The notes below the pieces were generated by a model. It had not been told where the DNA came from and did not search any database. It worked only from the letters and a program-made list of their open reading frames with translations. From JADCRZ01 sp037718865 (GTDB lineage: Bacteria > Bacteroidota > Bacteroidia > Chitinophagales > Chitinophagaceae): a stretch of 64,000 nt of DNA. Position 1 is the first letter of the stretch, and the number at the start of each line of letters is the position of its first letter. The position numbers and the translations under genes were made by a program. Shown one piece after another: positions 1-9,790 of this stretch. The stretch is taken from contig JBBJMP010000007.1 in the NCBI GenBank assembly GCA_037718865.1, forward strand, positions 124,001-188,000, read 5' to 3'.

Positions 1-295
1 GAGGCTGGATAACACGGAAATAAACAACAGCATTAACTTTTATCGATACATTGTCCTGTGTTATCACGTCTTGCGGCGGCACGTCCATGACTACCGTACG
101 CAAACTTACTTTTACCATTTTATCAATTAGCGGAATCAAAATAATTAAACCCGGTCCTTTTACGCCACCCTGGATCAGGCGTCCCAGGCGGAAGATGACT
201 CCCCGCTCATACTCGCGTAAAATACGTATGGCATTGGATAGAATGATCAGGGCAAAAACAATGATGACAACAAATACAACCGGAACTGATTGCAT
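1..295 (-). CDS. Slipin / SPFH-domain membrane protein (C-terminus cut by window edge)
   Basis: The first 98 residues are visible. An N-terminal transmembrane segment rich in V, I, F and L (about residues 4-20) is followed by the stomatin/slipin signature: EYERGVIFRLGR, then the GPGLIILIPLID stretch, then VSLRTVVMDVPPQDVITQDN. These are diagnostic of the SPFH (band 7) family, membrane scaffolds that oligomerise in lipid microdomains. The ATG at 293-295 directly precedes the hydrophobic segment. The NfeD-family protease gene lies upstream on the same strand, 70 bases away. Slipin and NfeD are known operon partners: the PH1510-type protease cleaves the C-terminus of its slipin. The rest of the gene lies to the left of the window. 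Confidence 0.93.
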   Translation of the reverse strand, partial: MQSVPVVFVVIIVFALIILSNAIRILREYERGVIFRLGRLIQGGVKGPGLIILIPLIDKMVKVSLRTVVMDVPPQDVITQDNVSIKVNAVVYFRVIQP

Positions 296-365
296 AATAT
301 ATGGTTTACTTTAACTAAGACACTATTGCCATGCCTCCCTCCTTTTCAAAGAGGGCCAAGGGTGG

Positions 366-1640
366 TTACACCCGCTCGACCCGCAAGGACAAATTATTCA
401 CCTCCCTCACACGAACTCTTTCACCTGCACCTATCTTGCCGGACACTGATTCAGCATTCCAGGTTTCTCCATGCACCTGGATCCTGCCTGAGGGATCCAG
501 GATTTCAAAGGCCTCTCCTATTTCACCTATCAATCCTTCTATCCCGGTAACCGGCTTTAACCGTTGCGCCCTTAATCCCAGTCCCACTACGAACAGGAAA
601 AAAAGCGCTGTAATACCAACAGATGAAATGATGACGCTCCAGGAAATACGAACGGCATTGAACACTGAGTCGGTACGAATTAACATTAAGGATCCCAGCA
701 ACAGGGAAATTACACCGCCTATAGCAAGAAGCCCATGACTGGTTATCTTAATTTCTAGTAGAAAAAGAATGATGCCGAAGATGATCAATGCAAGCCCTGC
801 ATAATTTACAGGAAGGGTATGCATGGCATAGAAGGCCAGAATAAGGCAGATCACGCCTACAATACCCGGGAAAATAGCACCGGGACTATACAATTCGAAC
901 AGCATTCCATACATTCCCAGCAGCAACAGGATATAGGCTACATTAGGATCGCTGATGAGGTCCAGTAGTTTTTCTGTCAAACTCATTTCAAATGGTAAAA
1001 GCCTTGCATTTTTTGTTTGGAGGGTAAGGGTATCCGAACGCACGACTAGCTTTTTTCCGTTCATCTGATGCAGTAGTTCTTCCGTGTTTTCCGCTATTAG
1101 GTCTATAACATGAAGTTTAAGGGCTTCAGTCGCTGTAACAGAAACACTTTTACGGACGGCCTCTTCTGCCCATTCGCCATTTCGGTGTCGGTTTTCAGCA
1201 ATAGTCCGGACGAAAGCAGCCGCGTCATTGGTGGCTTTCCCGCTCATTATCGAATCTTGTTGCCCCTGCATGCTAACCGGATGTGCGGCGCCTATGTTGG
1301 TCCCGGGAGCCATGGCTGCAATGTGTGCTGCCAGCGTTATAAAAACACCCGCCGATCCTGCATGCGCTCCGCCGGGGGAAACGTAAACAACCACCGGAAC
1401 CGGTGAGTCAAGGATATCGCTGACAATCACACGGGTAGATTTCAACAATCCGCCAGGTGTGTTCAGGTGAATGATCAGGCATTCTGCTTTTTCTTTTCGC
1501 GCTTCCTCTATTCCGCGTCGTATATAAGCTGAAGCAACCGGATTGATCGTGCCTTCAATCTTCAAGGAAACGACTGTCTGCGCAGAGAGCAGCGAGGGAA
1601 GACTTAACAGGAAAGCAAAGTATATCGTTATGCGCTTCAT
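366..1640 (-). CDS. NfeD-family membrane serine protease (ClpP-like, slipin partner)
   Basis: From the chosen ATG the protein has 424 residues: a signal peptide (MKRITIYFAFLLSLPSLLSA), a ClpP-class protease domain, four or five membrane segments (about 235-355) and a C-terminal OB-fold (about 365-424). The protease domain has HLNTPGG and the nucleophile motif AHAGSAGVFI (Ser96); Lys135 is placed as in the Ser/Lys dyad of archaeal PH1510. In-frame starts exist upstream at 1658 (ATG) and 1661 (TTG), but 1640 puts the signal peptide at the N-terminus. Together with the downstream slipin it forms a two-gene membrane quality-control operon. I infer an active protease because both dyad residues are present; substrate cleavage is knowledge of the family. 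Confidence 0.92.
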   Translation of the reverse strand: MKRITIYFAFLLSLPSLLSAQTVVSLKIEGTINPVASAYIRRGIEEARKEKAECLIIHLNTPGGLLKSTRVIVSDILDSPVPVVVYVSPGGAHAGSAGVFITLAAHIAAMAPGTNIGAAHPVSMQGQQDSIMSGKATNDAAAFVRTIAENRHRNGEWAEEAVRKSVSVTATEALKLHVIDLIAENTEELLHQMNGKKLVVRSDTLTLQTKNARLLPFEMSLTEKLLDLISDPNVAYILLLLGMYGMLFELYSPGAIFPGIVGVICLILAFYAMHTLPVNYAGLALIIFGIILFLLEIKITSHGLLAIGGVISLLLGSLMLIRTDSVFNAVRISWSVIISSVGITALFFLFVVGLGLRAQRLKPVTGIEGLIGEIGEAFEILDPSGRIQVHGETWNAESVSGKIGAGERVRVREVNNLSLRVERV

Positions 1641-1745
1641 ATTAGGTAAGATGTGCATCAAGTAACCACACCGTGCAGCAAACCGCGCCTGCCAACGCCT
1701 TGTCAGCGGGCATTCAAGTTAATAAAAAAGCGGGATCTTTTTCAA

Positions 1746-4367
1746 CTATTCTTTCTTCTTTCCCAGCGAGTGAATCAATTCAGCGACCAATGCGGTCCAA
1801 CCAGTTTGATGGCTTGCTCCCAGTCCATAACCGGAATCACCATGAAAATATTCGTAGAACATAAGCAAGTGCTCGTTTCCGGGTTGCTGATAGAACCAAT
1901 TGTATGCCCCATGAAGGCGGCGTTTTCCAGCCGGCCCTTCAGCAAAAAGGCTGATCACGCGGTGCGTCAGCTCATCGGCTACCTGCATCAGGTTCAGCTT
2001 AATTCCAGACCCTGCCGGGCATTCAATACGTAAGCTGTCTCCGTAGAACTCGCCATATTTACGGATAGATTGAATGATAATGTAATTAATCGGCATCCAG
2101 ACAGGTCCCCGCCAATTTGAATTTCCTCCAAAAAGGCTGGAAGTTGAATCGCCGGGATCATATTGAATGGTGTAATCGATATGGTTTATAGTTACGGCAT
2201 AGGGATGATCTTTATGATATTTGGATAACGCCCTGATGCCTCCGGTGGAAAGAAATTCGTCATCATTCAATAACCTATTCAGGAGATTCACTAACCTGTC
2301 AAGCGGAACAAGGGACAACAATATCTTTTCTCCGTCCGTCCGGTCTTCGTTTGGCCAGAAGCGATTGTTCTTTAGCCGGTAATGCTCGAGCCAGTTGATC
2401 CTTTTTTTGAAATCGGGTAATTTGTTCAGCGTTTCTTTTTGTATGATTGAAACGGCAAATAAAGTAGTCAGTCCGACAATGGATTGAATGCGTAATTGCA
2501 GCGGTTCGGAACCTGCAAGGACCAGCGTATCGTAAAAAAATTTGTCCTCCTCATGCCATAGGCTGTGTTCATTGAGTGCTTCGGCAATTAATACAAAATG
2601 CTCGAAAAATTTAGTGGCCGTATCTTCAAAGGTTTCATCATGCATAGCTATCTCCAAAGCGATATCCATCATGTTGAGGGCGTACATAGCCATCCAACTT
2701 GTACCATCAGCCTGTTCCAGCCGCATGTCACTGGTCATTTCTATGCTTCGGTTGAACACGCCGATATTGTCCAGTCCAAGAAATCCGCCCTGGAATATAT
2801 TGTTACCACTGGCATCTTTGCGGTTGATCCACCAGGTAAAATTGATGATCAGTTTATGGAAGATCCGCTTAAGAAAGGAAACGTCTCCGTTGCCAGTTTG
2901 ATTTTTTTCAATACGATAGACCTGTAGGGCGGCCCAGGCATGTACAGGGGGGTTAACATCGCTGAAATGCCATTCATAAGCCGGCAACTGTCCGTCCGGC
3001 TTCATATACCATTCCCGCATGATGAGCAGCAGTTGGTGTTTGGCAAAGCCGGCATCCATCATAGCCATAGGGATACAGTGAAACGCCAGGTCCCAAGCCG
3101 CATACCAGGGGTATTCCCACTTATCAGGCATGAGGATGATGTCCTGATTTTTCAGGTGCTTCCATTCATTGTTCCTGCCATTTCCTTTTTGGGAAGTTGC
3201 AGCCGTAATTCCATCGCTTCCTGTCAGCCATTTTTCCACATCATAATGGTAATACTGTTTACTCCACAGCATTCCTGCGAGGGCCTGCCGCTGAATACTT
3301 GCCTGATCAGGGCTTGTGCCCAAAGGTAGCAGGGATGCATAAAAAGCATTGGCTTCTTCTTTCCGCGTAGTAAAGATCTCTTCAAAACCCTCGTCGAAAG
3401 CATTGCTCATTGCCTTGTTGCACAAACGGAGATAAAGCGTTTTTGAAGTGCCGGCTTCAATGTGATAACGGTAAACCGGTGAAAATTTGGTGCCTGACTT
3501 TCTTCGGCGGAGTGATGCCAGGTTCTCGCCGCTGATGATCGCATCGTGAAATGCATCCTTTACATATATGGATTCATTTGGTAAACCCAATACCTTCCGG
3601 GTATTGGTTTCATTGTCGGTAAACAGGGTTTCTTTCGTTGGCTGAAAATACAGGTAATAAGTACCCAACCGGGCATGCGAAGCTCTAACCGAAGTGGAAC
3701 TACGCGTGGTGATCACCGGTTTTTCCCCCATCTCCAGGTTCATGCGCCGGTTGTAAAACCACAAGGTAGGTAACACGGTGATGTCAGCAGCTTTATCATA
3801 CCTGTTGCGGATTTCTATCCGTATGTAGATATCGTGCGATGATTGTTTGGCATAAGTAACAAAAACGTCAAAGTACTGGCTGTTATTAAACACCCCCGTG
3901 TCAAGGATTTCATACTCAGGATCGCCTTTCGAACGTTTGCTATTCTCCTCTTTTAAAAGCTGATATGGAAATGGCTGCTGTGTATATTTATACAGGTATT
4001 CCATGTAATAGTGGGTGGGCAGATTGTCGAGGTAGTAATATAATTCCTTCACGTCTTCGCCATGATTTCCCTGGTTATTACCCAATCCAAAAAGCCTTTC
4101 CTTAAGGATGTGGTCTTTACCATTCCAGAGTGCTACTGCAAAGCACAAATTCTGGTAAAAATCAGAGATTCCGGCAAGGCCGTCTTCACCCCAGCTGTAA
4201 GAGCGGCAATGGGCATGTTCAAAAGGGAAATAGTTCCAGGCATCACCGTTAGGACTATAATCTTCACGTACGGTTCCCCACTGACGTTCGCTCAGGTAAG
4301 GCCCCCACTGTTCAAGCGGATTTTTTTTGGAGGCATTGGCTGCTAACCTTTGATGTTCTGCTGTCAT
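1746..4367 (-). CDS. MGH1-like / GH63-type glucosidase
   Basis: The 873-residue protein has no signal peptide, so it is probably cytoplasmic. It matches the bacterial MGH1-like (GH63, processing alpha-glucosidase I-like) family: the N-terminal stretch WGPYLSERQWGTVREDY and YSWGEDGLAGISD, a beta-sandwich first half, and an (alpha/alpha)6 barrel in the second half (about 420-860). The barrel has WEYPWYAAWDLAFHCIPMA, the EWHFSDVNPPVHAWA stretch and GGNSNWRGPVWMPINY. Family members hydrolyse alpha-glucosidic linkages in oligosaccharides; the natural substrate cannot be told from sequence. The ATG at 4365-4367 is well placed. It stands alone between the NfeD gene and a TonB-dependent receptor, all on the minus strand with short gaps, so co-transcription is possible. 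Confidence 0.9.
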   Translation of the reverse strand: MTAEHQRLAANASKKNPLEQWGPYLSERQWGTVREDYSPNGDAWNYFPFEHAHCRSYSWGEDGLAGISDFYQNLCFAVALWNGKDHILKERLFGLGNNQGNHGEDVKELYYYLDNLPTHYYMEYLYKYTQQPFPYQLLKEENSKRSKGDPEYEILDTGVFNNSQYFDVFVTYAKQSSHDIYIRIEIRNRYDKAADITVLPTLWFYNRRMNLEMGEKPVITTRSSTSVRASHARLGTYYLYFQPTKETLFTDNETNTRKVLGLPNESIYVKDAFHDAIISGENLASLRRRKSGTKFSPVYRYHIEAGTSKTLYLRLCNKAMSNAFDEGFEEIFTTRKEEANAFYASLLPLGTSPDQASIQRQALAGMLWSKQYYHYDVEKWLTGSDGITAATSQKGNGRNNEWKHLKNQDIILMPDKWEYPWYAAWDLAFHCIPMAMMDAGFAKHQLLLIMREWYMKPDGQLPAYEWHFSDVNPPVHAWAALQVYRIEKNQTGNGDVSFLKRIFHKLIINFTWWINRKDASGNNIFQGGFLGLDNIGVFNRSIEMTSDMRLEQADGTSWMAMYALNMMDIALEIAMHDETFEDTATKFFEHFVLIAEALNEHSLWHEEDKFFYDTLVLAGSEPLQLRIQSIVGLTTLFAVSIIQKETLNKLPDFKKRINWLEHYRLKNNRFWPNEDRTDGEKILLSLVPLDRLVNLLNRLLNDDEFLSTGGIRALSKYHKDHPYAVTINHIDYTIQYDPGDSTSSLFGGNSNWRGPVWMPINYIIIQSIRKYGEFYGDSLRIECPAGSGIKLNLMQVADELTHRVISLFAEGPAGKRRLHGAYNWFYQQPGNEHLLMFYEYFHGDSGYGLGASHQTGWTALVAELIHSLGKKKE

Positions 4368-4436
4368 GATAATTTTTTTTCGGGTACGGGGGCTTGAGGT
4401 TTAAGGTTTAAAGTTCTTGAAAGAAGATGATCTATC

Positions 4437-6788
4437 CTAAAACCGGAAATTCCAGGTAACCGAAGGAATTATTGGAAATAGTGACACCTGCCTGGCTTCA
4501 ACTTTTAATGTATTGTCATAAGGACTTCCCTCCTGGTCGAAATAAAGAAAGTAAGGGTTGAGGCGGCTGTAGGTGTTGTATATGCTGAATATCCAACTGC
4601 TTTTCAGGCGTTTTGGTTTTTTAGAGACAGGTGTATAAGAGGCGGATATGTCAAAACGGTGATAAGGCGCCAGGCGGTATTTATTTACTTTGCTATATTC
4701 CTGGGCAAGTACCCCATTGATGATATAAAACCGTTCAGGTAAAGTGGTAGCATTACCCGTACCATATACGAATACTGCGGAAAGTTTCCATTTCTTATTC
4801 AGTTCATACATGCCTACCAGCGATAGGTCGTGCCGCCTGTCGTACTTGGCTGGAAATTTTTGCCCTTCGTTAAGCTGATCAAATTTCCGCCAGGTCCAGG
4901 ATAGTGTATACCCGATCCATCCCGTAAAACGCCCTTTGATTTTATTGATAAAAAACTCAGATCCATAACTCCATCCCTTCCCGAAAACAAATTCTTCTTC
5001 CGGGTCCTTTAATGAAGGGGTATATCCTTCACGATACTCGATCTGGTTTTGCATCTGTTTATAGTAGAGCTCTACGGAAGTCTCCAGCATGTTATCATTA
5101 AAATTCTTAAAAAACCCCGCCGAATACTGCCAGCTTATCTGCGGCTTCACCCGGTAGGTACTGGGCACCCAAAGGTCGGTAGGCAAGGTAGAGCCTGCAT
5201 TACTTACCAGATGTATGTATTGCAGGTTGCGTGTAACAGCCGCTTTAAACGATGATTCGTCATTGACAGCATATCGCAGCGTTGCTCTTGGTTCCAGTCC
5301 GCCATAATTTTTTATGGCAGCCCCTCTTTTGAATACTATACTGTCAAGCTTGTTGCCATCTTCATCTCGTTGAAAAATATTATAAGGGCCAACCTGAGTC
5401 AGGTTGCTGTACCGTAAACCTGTATGCAACTGAAATTTGTCACTCAGTTCCCAATCGTCCTGCAGATAGAGCGCCCATTCGTTGGCAAATTTATTCCCAT
5501 CACTATTTGGCTTAAATTCTATACTGTCCTGTCTGCCCGAAACAATGTTCGGTGTAAACTTGTGGTGCGTATACAATCCGCCGTATTTGAGTTTATGTTG
5601 CGGAGCCGGATAATAGTCAAAGTCTACCTTAGCCGTCAGGTCTCTGATACCGGAAGCAAGGTTGAATGCAAGCGTATTCTGACTGGCATTAAAAGCAAAC
5701 TTGTAATCATTGTAAACAAGGGTTGTATTGGCAAACAGCTTCCGGCTGAATACGTGGTTCCACCGGAGAGTAGCGGTGGAATTGCCCCAGGGAATATTAG
5801 CACTGAACGATCGTTGCGAGTTGCGGAAATCAAATACATCTCTTCCGAAATACCCGCTCAGGTAAAGCCTGTCTTTTTCAGAAAACGTGTAGTTGACTTT
5901 GGTGTTCAGGTCATAAAAATAATAGCCCGAACCATAAAAAGAACTGGTCTTCTTAATGAACGGCTTTATCAGCACATCGATGTAGGTTCGGCGGGCAGAG
6001 ACGATAAAAGAAGCTTTATCTTTTTTAATGGGTCCCTCGACCGACAACCTTGAAGCTATCAAACCGATCCCACCATCCACCTGCAATTTATTCATATTAC
6101 CTTCTTTCATGGCAACGTCCAGTACTGAGGAAAGCCTTCCACCATATTGTGCCGGCATGCCGCCTTTTATGAGTGAAGTATTTTTTATAGCGTCTGCGTT
6201 AAAAATGGAAAAAAAACCAAACAGGTGACCTGTATTGTAAACAACGGCATCATCCAGCATGATCAGGTTCTGATCCGGGCCGCCACCCCTGACATAGAAG
6301 CCTGCATTGCCCTCTCCTGCATTACGCACACCTGGCAATAGTTGCAGGGTCTTCAGGATGTCTACTTCACCTAAAAGCACCGGCAGCGACCGGATCTGGT
6401 TAATGGAAAGATCAATTTTGCCCATCTGTGCATTTTTTACATTGGCGTCCCGTCGCCTGGAGTAAACAATCACTTCTGCGTTGGCAGAGATACTTGGAGC
6501 TAGCAGGAATTCAAGAGACTGGCTTTTTTGTAAGTCAACCTCCACCTGTTTGGTACGGTATCCTACGTGCGAACATGATATGGAATAATTTCCGGAGGGA
6601 AGTGTAATAGAATAAAAACCGTAGACATTACTGTTCACTCCCTTTCCTATGCCGTTTACCGTTATAGTGCCGCCGATCAGCGTTTCACCGGATAAGGAGT
6701 CCTTTGCATAACCGCTGAGGGTAAATTTTTTCTGCGCGGATGACGCAACGGAAATGATTAAAACGTAAAAAAAAAGAAAGATTTTCAA
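4437..6788 (-). CDS. TonB-dependent receptor with carboxypeptidase-like regulatory domain
   Basis: The 783-residue outer-membrane receptor starts with a signal peptide (LFFYVLIISVASSAQ). A carboxypeptidase-regulatory-like beta-sandwich follows (about 22-95: DSLSGETLIGGTITVNG, YGFYSITLPSGNYSISCSHVGY), then a plug domain (about 115-225: LPGVRNAGEGNAGFYVRGGG, MLDDAVVYNTGHLFGFF) and a beta-barrel ending in phenylalanine. No SusD partner is adjacent, so this is a stand-alone receptor of the TonB-receptor/CarboxypepD_reg type rather than a SusC. The only start before the signal peptide is a TTG codon (6786-6788); an in-frame stop lies 12 bases upstream and no ATG occurs until well inside the plug. 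The ligand is unknown. Confidence 0.93.
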   Translation of the reverse strand: MKIFLFFYVLIISVASSAQKKFTLSGYAKDSLSGETLIGGTITVNGIGKGVNSNVYGFYSITLPSGNYSISCSHVGYRTKQVEVDLQKSQSLEFLLAPSISANAEVIVYSRRRDANVKNAQMGKIDLSINQIRSLPVLLGEVDILKTLQLLPGVRNAGEGNAGFYVRGGGPDQNLIMLDDAVVYNTGHLFGFFSIFNADAIKNTSLIKGGMPAQYGGRLSSVLDVAMKEGNMNKLQVDGGIGLIASRLSVEGPIKKDKASFIVSARRTYIDVLIKPFIKKTSSFYGSGYYFYDLNTKVNYTFSEKDRLYLSGYFGRDVFDFRNSQRSFSANIPWGNSTATLRWNHVFSRKLFANTTLVYNDYKFAFNASQNTLAFNLASGIRDLTAKVDFDYYPAPQHKLKYGGLYTHHKFTPNIVSGRQDSIEFKPNSDGNKFANEWALYLQDDWELSDKFQLHTGLRYSNLTQVGPYNIFQRDEDGNKLDSIVFKRGAAIKNYGGLEPRATLRYAVNDESSFKAAVTRNLQYIHLVSNAGSTLPTDLWVPSTYRVKPQISWQYSAGFFKNFNDNMLETSVELYYKQMQNQIEYREGYTPSLKDPEEEFVFGKGWSYGSEFFINKIKGRFTGWIGYTLSWTWRKFDQLNEGQKFPAKYDRRHDLSLVGMYELNKKWKLSAVFVYGTGNATTLPERFYIINGVLAQEYSKVNKYRLAPYHRFDISASYTPVSKKPKRLKSSWIFSIYNTYSRLNPYFLYFDQEGSPYDNTLKVEARQVSLFPIIPSVTWNFRF

Positions 6789-6877
6789 ACGAAGTATTTA
6801 GAATTATTGAAATGGATTTTTGCCACAGATTAGGAGATTTAAGATCTTTACTAATCCGCGAATCTGCGGCAATAAAA

Positions 6878-7480
6878 TCACCGACCGGAAAAATCAAGCG
6901 AGTCGGTCACCTCTCCGCATGCCAGCATGGCCGCCTTGTACTTGGGATGTTTTTTACCGAGATAGGGATTAATAACGGCCCTGCTGTTACTTAACCAATA
7001 TGCCCCTTCCGAATCATTGAAAGCCATAGGGCAATGCTGGTGATAGATGATCTGCCTGTCGAAGTTAACCGTACGCACAAGGTCATACATGGCATCGGAA
7101 ATCATCTGAAATTCCTTCTTTTTTTTCCCGAAATCCGTTTCCCCGACCAATCCCAGTGCAGATCCTGAAATAGTACCGCTGTAATTTTTGGCCGTTTCAG
7201 CCCCTACGGAGTCTGCAAGCTCCGGCAAGGGAAGATTTTCAGCCTGGTAAGCAAGCTCCTTTGCTGCGGCATTGGCACGTAGCGTGTCATACTCCACCAG
7301 CGCATCTTTCAAAAAAAAATACGACATCAACATTTTTTCAAAAGACTGATTGAACGTGTCTGAATGATTGCTTATCCTTTGGGTTTTACTGACGGTGCCT
7401 GGCTCTTCGACTTTGACATCAGGCCCATTACAGGCGACTATGTTTATGGCAGTAAAGAATATCAAAATGATGTTTTTCAT
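6878..7480 (-). CDS. DUF3347-domain lipoprotein
   Basis: The 200-residue protein begins with a lipoprotein-type signal (MKNIILIFFTAINIVAC, Cys17). The C-terminal half carries the DUF3347 signature: a helical segment around the KKKKEFQMISDAMYDLVR stretch, then YHQHCPMAF, GAYWLSN, INPYLGKKHP and a final MLACGEVTD. The HxHCPMA and CGE residues resemble the metal-binding tail domain seen in copper-handling proteins and in CusB-type efflux adaptors. I infer a periplasmic or outer-membrane role in metal handling; no efflux genes are adjacent, so this rests on the domain only. It is divergent from the ABC-F gene, with a 140-base intergenic region that holds the promoter of the latter. Confidence 0.85.
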   Translation of the reverse strand: MKNIILIFFTAINIVACNGPDVKVEEPGTVSKTQRISNHSDTFNQSFEKMLMSYFFLKDALVEYDTLRANAAAKELAYQAENLPLPELADSVGAETAKNYSGTISGSALGLVGETDFGKKKKEFQMISDAMYDLVRTVNFDRQIIYHQHCPMAFNDSEGAYWLSNSRAVINPYLGKKHPKYKAAMLACGEVTDSLDFSGR

Positions 7481-7559
7481 GGGCAGTTAATTTGAAACGC
7501 CGTTCATTTGAAAAGCTAAATGATGGTTAACAAAAAAATTTCCGCAAAGTTAAAGTATA

Positions 7560-7590
7560 ATTGTAATCAGGCCGGTTTATGGTATTTTTG
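7560..7590 (+). promoter_or_regulatory. Bacteroidota-type promoter for the ABC-F gene
   Basis: The octamer TATTTTTG at 7583-7590 fits the Bacteroidota -7 consensus TAnnTTTG. A TTG at 7561-7563 sits 19 bases upstream, the usual distance of the -33 element. Transcription would start near 7597, giving a leader of about 25 bases before the ATG at 7621. This is a motif match only. Confidence 0.5.
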
Positions 7591-7620
7591 CCTCCTTAAA
7601 TCACTGTTTTACTTACAACC

Positions 7621-9642
7621 ATGTTAATTGGATTACAAAATGTTACGTTTGAGTTTGGGGCAAGGGTTATCGTTAGAGATGCTACCTGGCATATCCAACC
7701 CAATGAACGGATCGGTTTGATCGGATATAACGGCACAGGAAAATCTACCTTATTAAAATTATTCGTAGGAGAATACCAACCTTCAGAAGGTTCTGTGGAA
7801 AAAGGCAGGGAGACAACGATTGGCTATCTTCACCAGGACCTGTTGAGTTTCGATTCAGGAGATTCCATACTTAAGGTGGCTATGGGCGCATTTGAAAAAG
7901 TGCTGCAACTGGAAAAGGAGATAGAAACGCTGGGCAAAGCCCTCGAAAGGGCTACAGGCGGGTCTGTGGTTGGGGAAAATACGAACCACGGGCAGCACCT
8001 TACCCCAGCACAGCAAGATGCCTTGTTGCATGAATATAGCGATAAACTGCATGAGCTGGAAACACTGGATGGCTATACCATTCATCATAAAACGGAAGAA
8101 GTGCTACAGGGACTGGGATTTGCCAATGCAGACCTGCTGCGCCCTTTCCGTGAATTCAGCGGAGGTTGGCGGATGCGTGTGTTGCTGGCAAAAATGATCC
8201 TTCAACAGCCAGATCTCCTGCTGCTTGACGAACCGACCAACCACCTCGACCTTCCCTCTATCGAGTGGCTGGAAAAATACCTGCAGCATTTTAAGGGTTC
8301 GGTGGTCATCGTGTCACACGACAAATTCTTTTTAAACAGGATGGTTACCAAGATCGTCGAACTCTATCAGAAAGAACTGCACTTTTACATTGGCAACTAC
8401 GCCTTTTACGAAGCAGAAAAACAACAGCGGGTAGAACTGCAACAACGGGCATTTGAGAACCAGCAGGACTATATCCGCCAGCAGGAACGATTTATCGAAC
8501 GTTTCAAAGCCAAAGCGAGCAAAGCGGCCGCAGCACAAAGTGTCATGAAACGGCTTGATCGCCTGGATCGCATCGAAGACGTGGAAATTGAACGGCCCAA
8601 CATCCGGATCAACTTCCAGGTAGATAAAACACCCGGCCGTGTATTGGTGACCCTTAAAGACGTTAGTAAAGATTTCGGCAACATAAAGATCGTAGAGCTT
8701 GCGTCTGCTGAAATAGATCGCGGCGACAAGATAGCCCTGATAGGGGCCAACGGAAAAGGAAAATCCACCCTCCTCCGCATCATTGCCGGTACCGAAGCAT
8801 TTGAAGGTGATCGCAAATGGGGACATAATGTAGATGAAAGCTTTTATGCGCAGCACCAGCTGGAAGCGCTGAATCTCAACAATACGGTACTGGATGAAGT
8901 TAAATTATGCGGCAGCCAGAAAACCGAGATGGAACTGAGAACCTTATTAGGCTGTTTTTTATTCAGCGGTGACGACGTGGAGAAAAAGGTTAAAGTATTA
9001 AGCGGCGGAGAAAAGGCAAGGGTTGCCCTGGCCAAAACCATAATCAGTAAAGCAAACTTCTTGATTTTAGATGAGCCCACCAATCACCTCGACATCCATT
9101 CATGCGAGCTGCTGGTAGATGCATTAAATAAATATGAAGGCAGCATAATATTGGTAAGTCACGATCGTTATTTTATTTCAAAAACGGCCAATAAGATCTG
9201 GGAAATTGACAATCACCTGATCAGGGAATTTAAAGGGACTTATGCCGAATGGGTAGACTGGAAAGAAAGAATGACCGATGGCCGTATTGCTATGGCTGGA
9301 AAAAACGATGACAAAATCAAGAAGCCAAACAAAAACATTGTCATCGACCAGCCCCTGGCGGCTAATACGCCTAAGCATGCAATCAACAAAGAAGTAAAGA
9401 AAGAATTGCAGAAACAACAGCGCCTCTTCCAGCAGGTGGAAGAACAACTGGCAAAACTCAGTGACCGTAAAAAGGACCTGGAAGCTTCACTCACTCTGCC
9501 GGACATTTATTCAGACAAAAACAAATTCTCACAGGCTGAAACAGCGTTAAAAAATAACCAGGAAGAATGGAAAAAGCTGAATGTGCAATATGAAGAATTG
9601 TTTGAAAAGATCGTAGAACTGGAGGGAAATATGAATTCTTAG
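7621..9642 (+). CDS. ABC-F family ATPase (ribosome-associated)
   Basis: The 673-residue soluble protein has two nucleotide-binding domains and no membrane segments. The first has Walker A GYNGTGKST (about 35-43), signature SGGWRMR (180-186) and Walker B LLLLDEPTNHLD. The second has Walker A GANGKGKST (375-383), signature LSGGEKAR (460-467) and LILDEPTNHLD. A charged linker (about 265-320) and a C-terminal coiled coil (about 590-670) complete the ABC-F plan. ABC-F proteins bind the ribosomal E site and relieve stalling or antibiotic inhibition. The C-terminal coiled coil resembles Uup-type members, and nothing in the linker marks it as a resistance protein, so a housekeeping role is my preference. 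ATG at 7621 fits the start of the first beta-strand. Confidence 0.94.
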   Translation: MLIGLQNVTFEFGARVIVRDATWHIQPNERIGLIGYNGTGKSTLLKLFVGEYQPSEGSVEKGRETTIGYLHQDLLSFDSGDSILKVAMGAFEKVLQLEKEIETLGKALERATGGSVVGENTNHGQHLTPAQQDALLHEYSDKLHELETLDGYTIHHKTEEVLQGLGFANADLLRPFREFSGGWRMRVLLAKMILQQPDLLLLDEPTNHLDLPSIEWLEKYLQHFKGSVVIVSHDKFFLNRMVTKIVELYQKELHFYIGNYAFYEAEKQQRVELQQRAFENQQDYIRQQERFIERFKAKASKAAAAQSVMKRLDRLDRIEDVEIERPNIRINFQVDKTPGRVLVTLKDVSKDFGNIKIVELASAEIDRGDKIALIGANGKGKSTLLRIIAGTEAFEGDRKWGHNVDESFYAQHQLEALNLNNTVLDEVKLCGSQKTEMELRTLLGCFLFSGDDVEKKVKVLSGGEKARVALAKTIISKANFLILDEPTNHLDIHSCELLVDALNKYEGSIILVSHDRYFISKTANKIWEIDNHLIREFKGTYAEWVDWKERMTDGRIAMAGKNDDKIKKPNKNIVIDQPLAANTPKHAINKEVKKELQKQQRLFQQVEEQLAKLSDRKKDLEASLTLPDIYSDKNKFSQAETALKNNQEEWKKLNVQYEELFEKIVELEGNMNS

Positions 9643-9790
9643 GGTGTCCAGGTTTGGGTTTAAGGTTTACTGATTTTAGATCTTCCTTTGTTGGTGTTTC
9701 AATATGCCCTAAAAGAATTTCGTCCTAAAGCAACCTTAAACCTTGAACTTTAAACTTTCAACCGAACCAGACAACAAGTATACGATTTCG

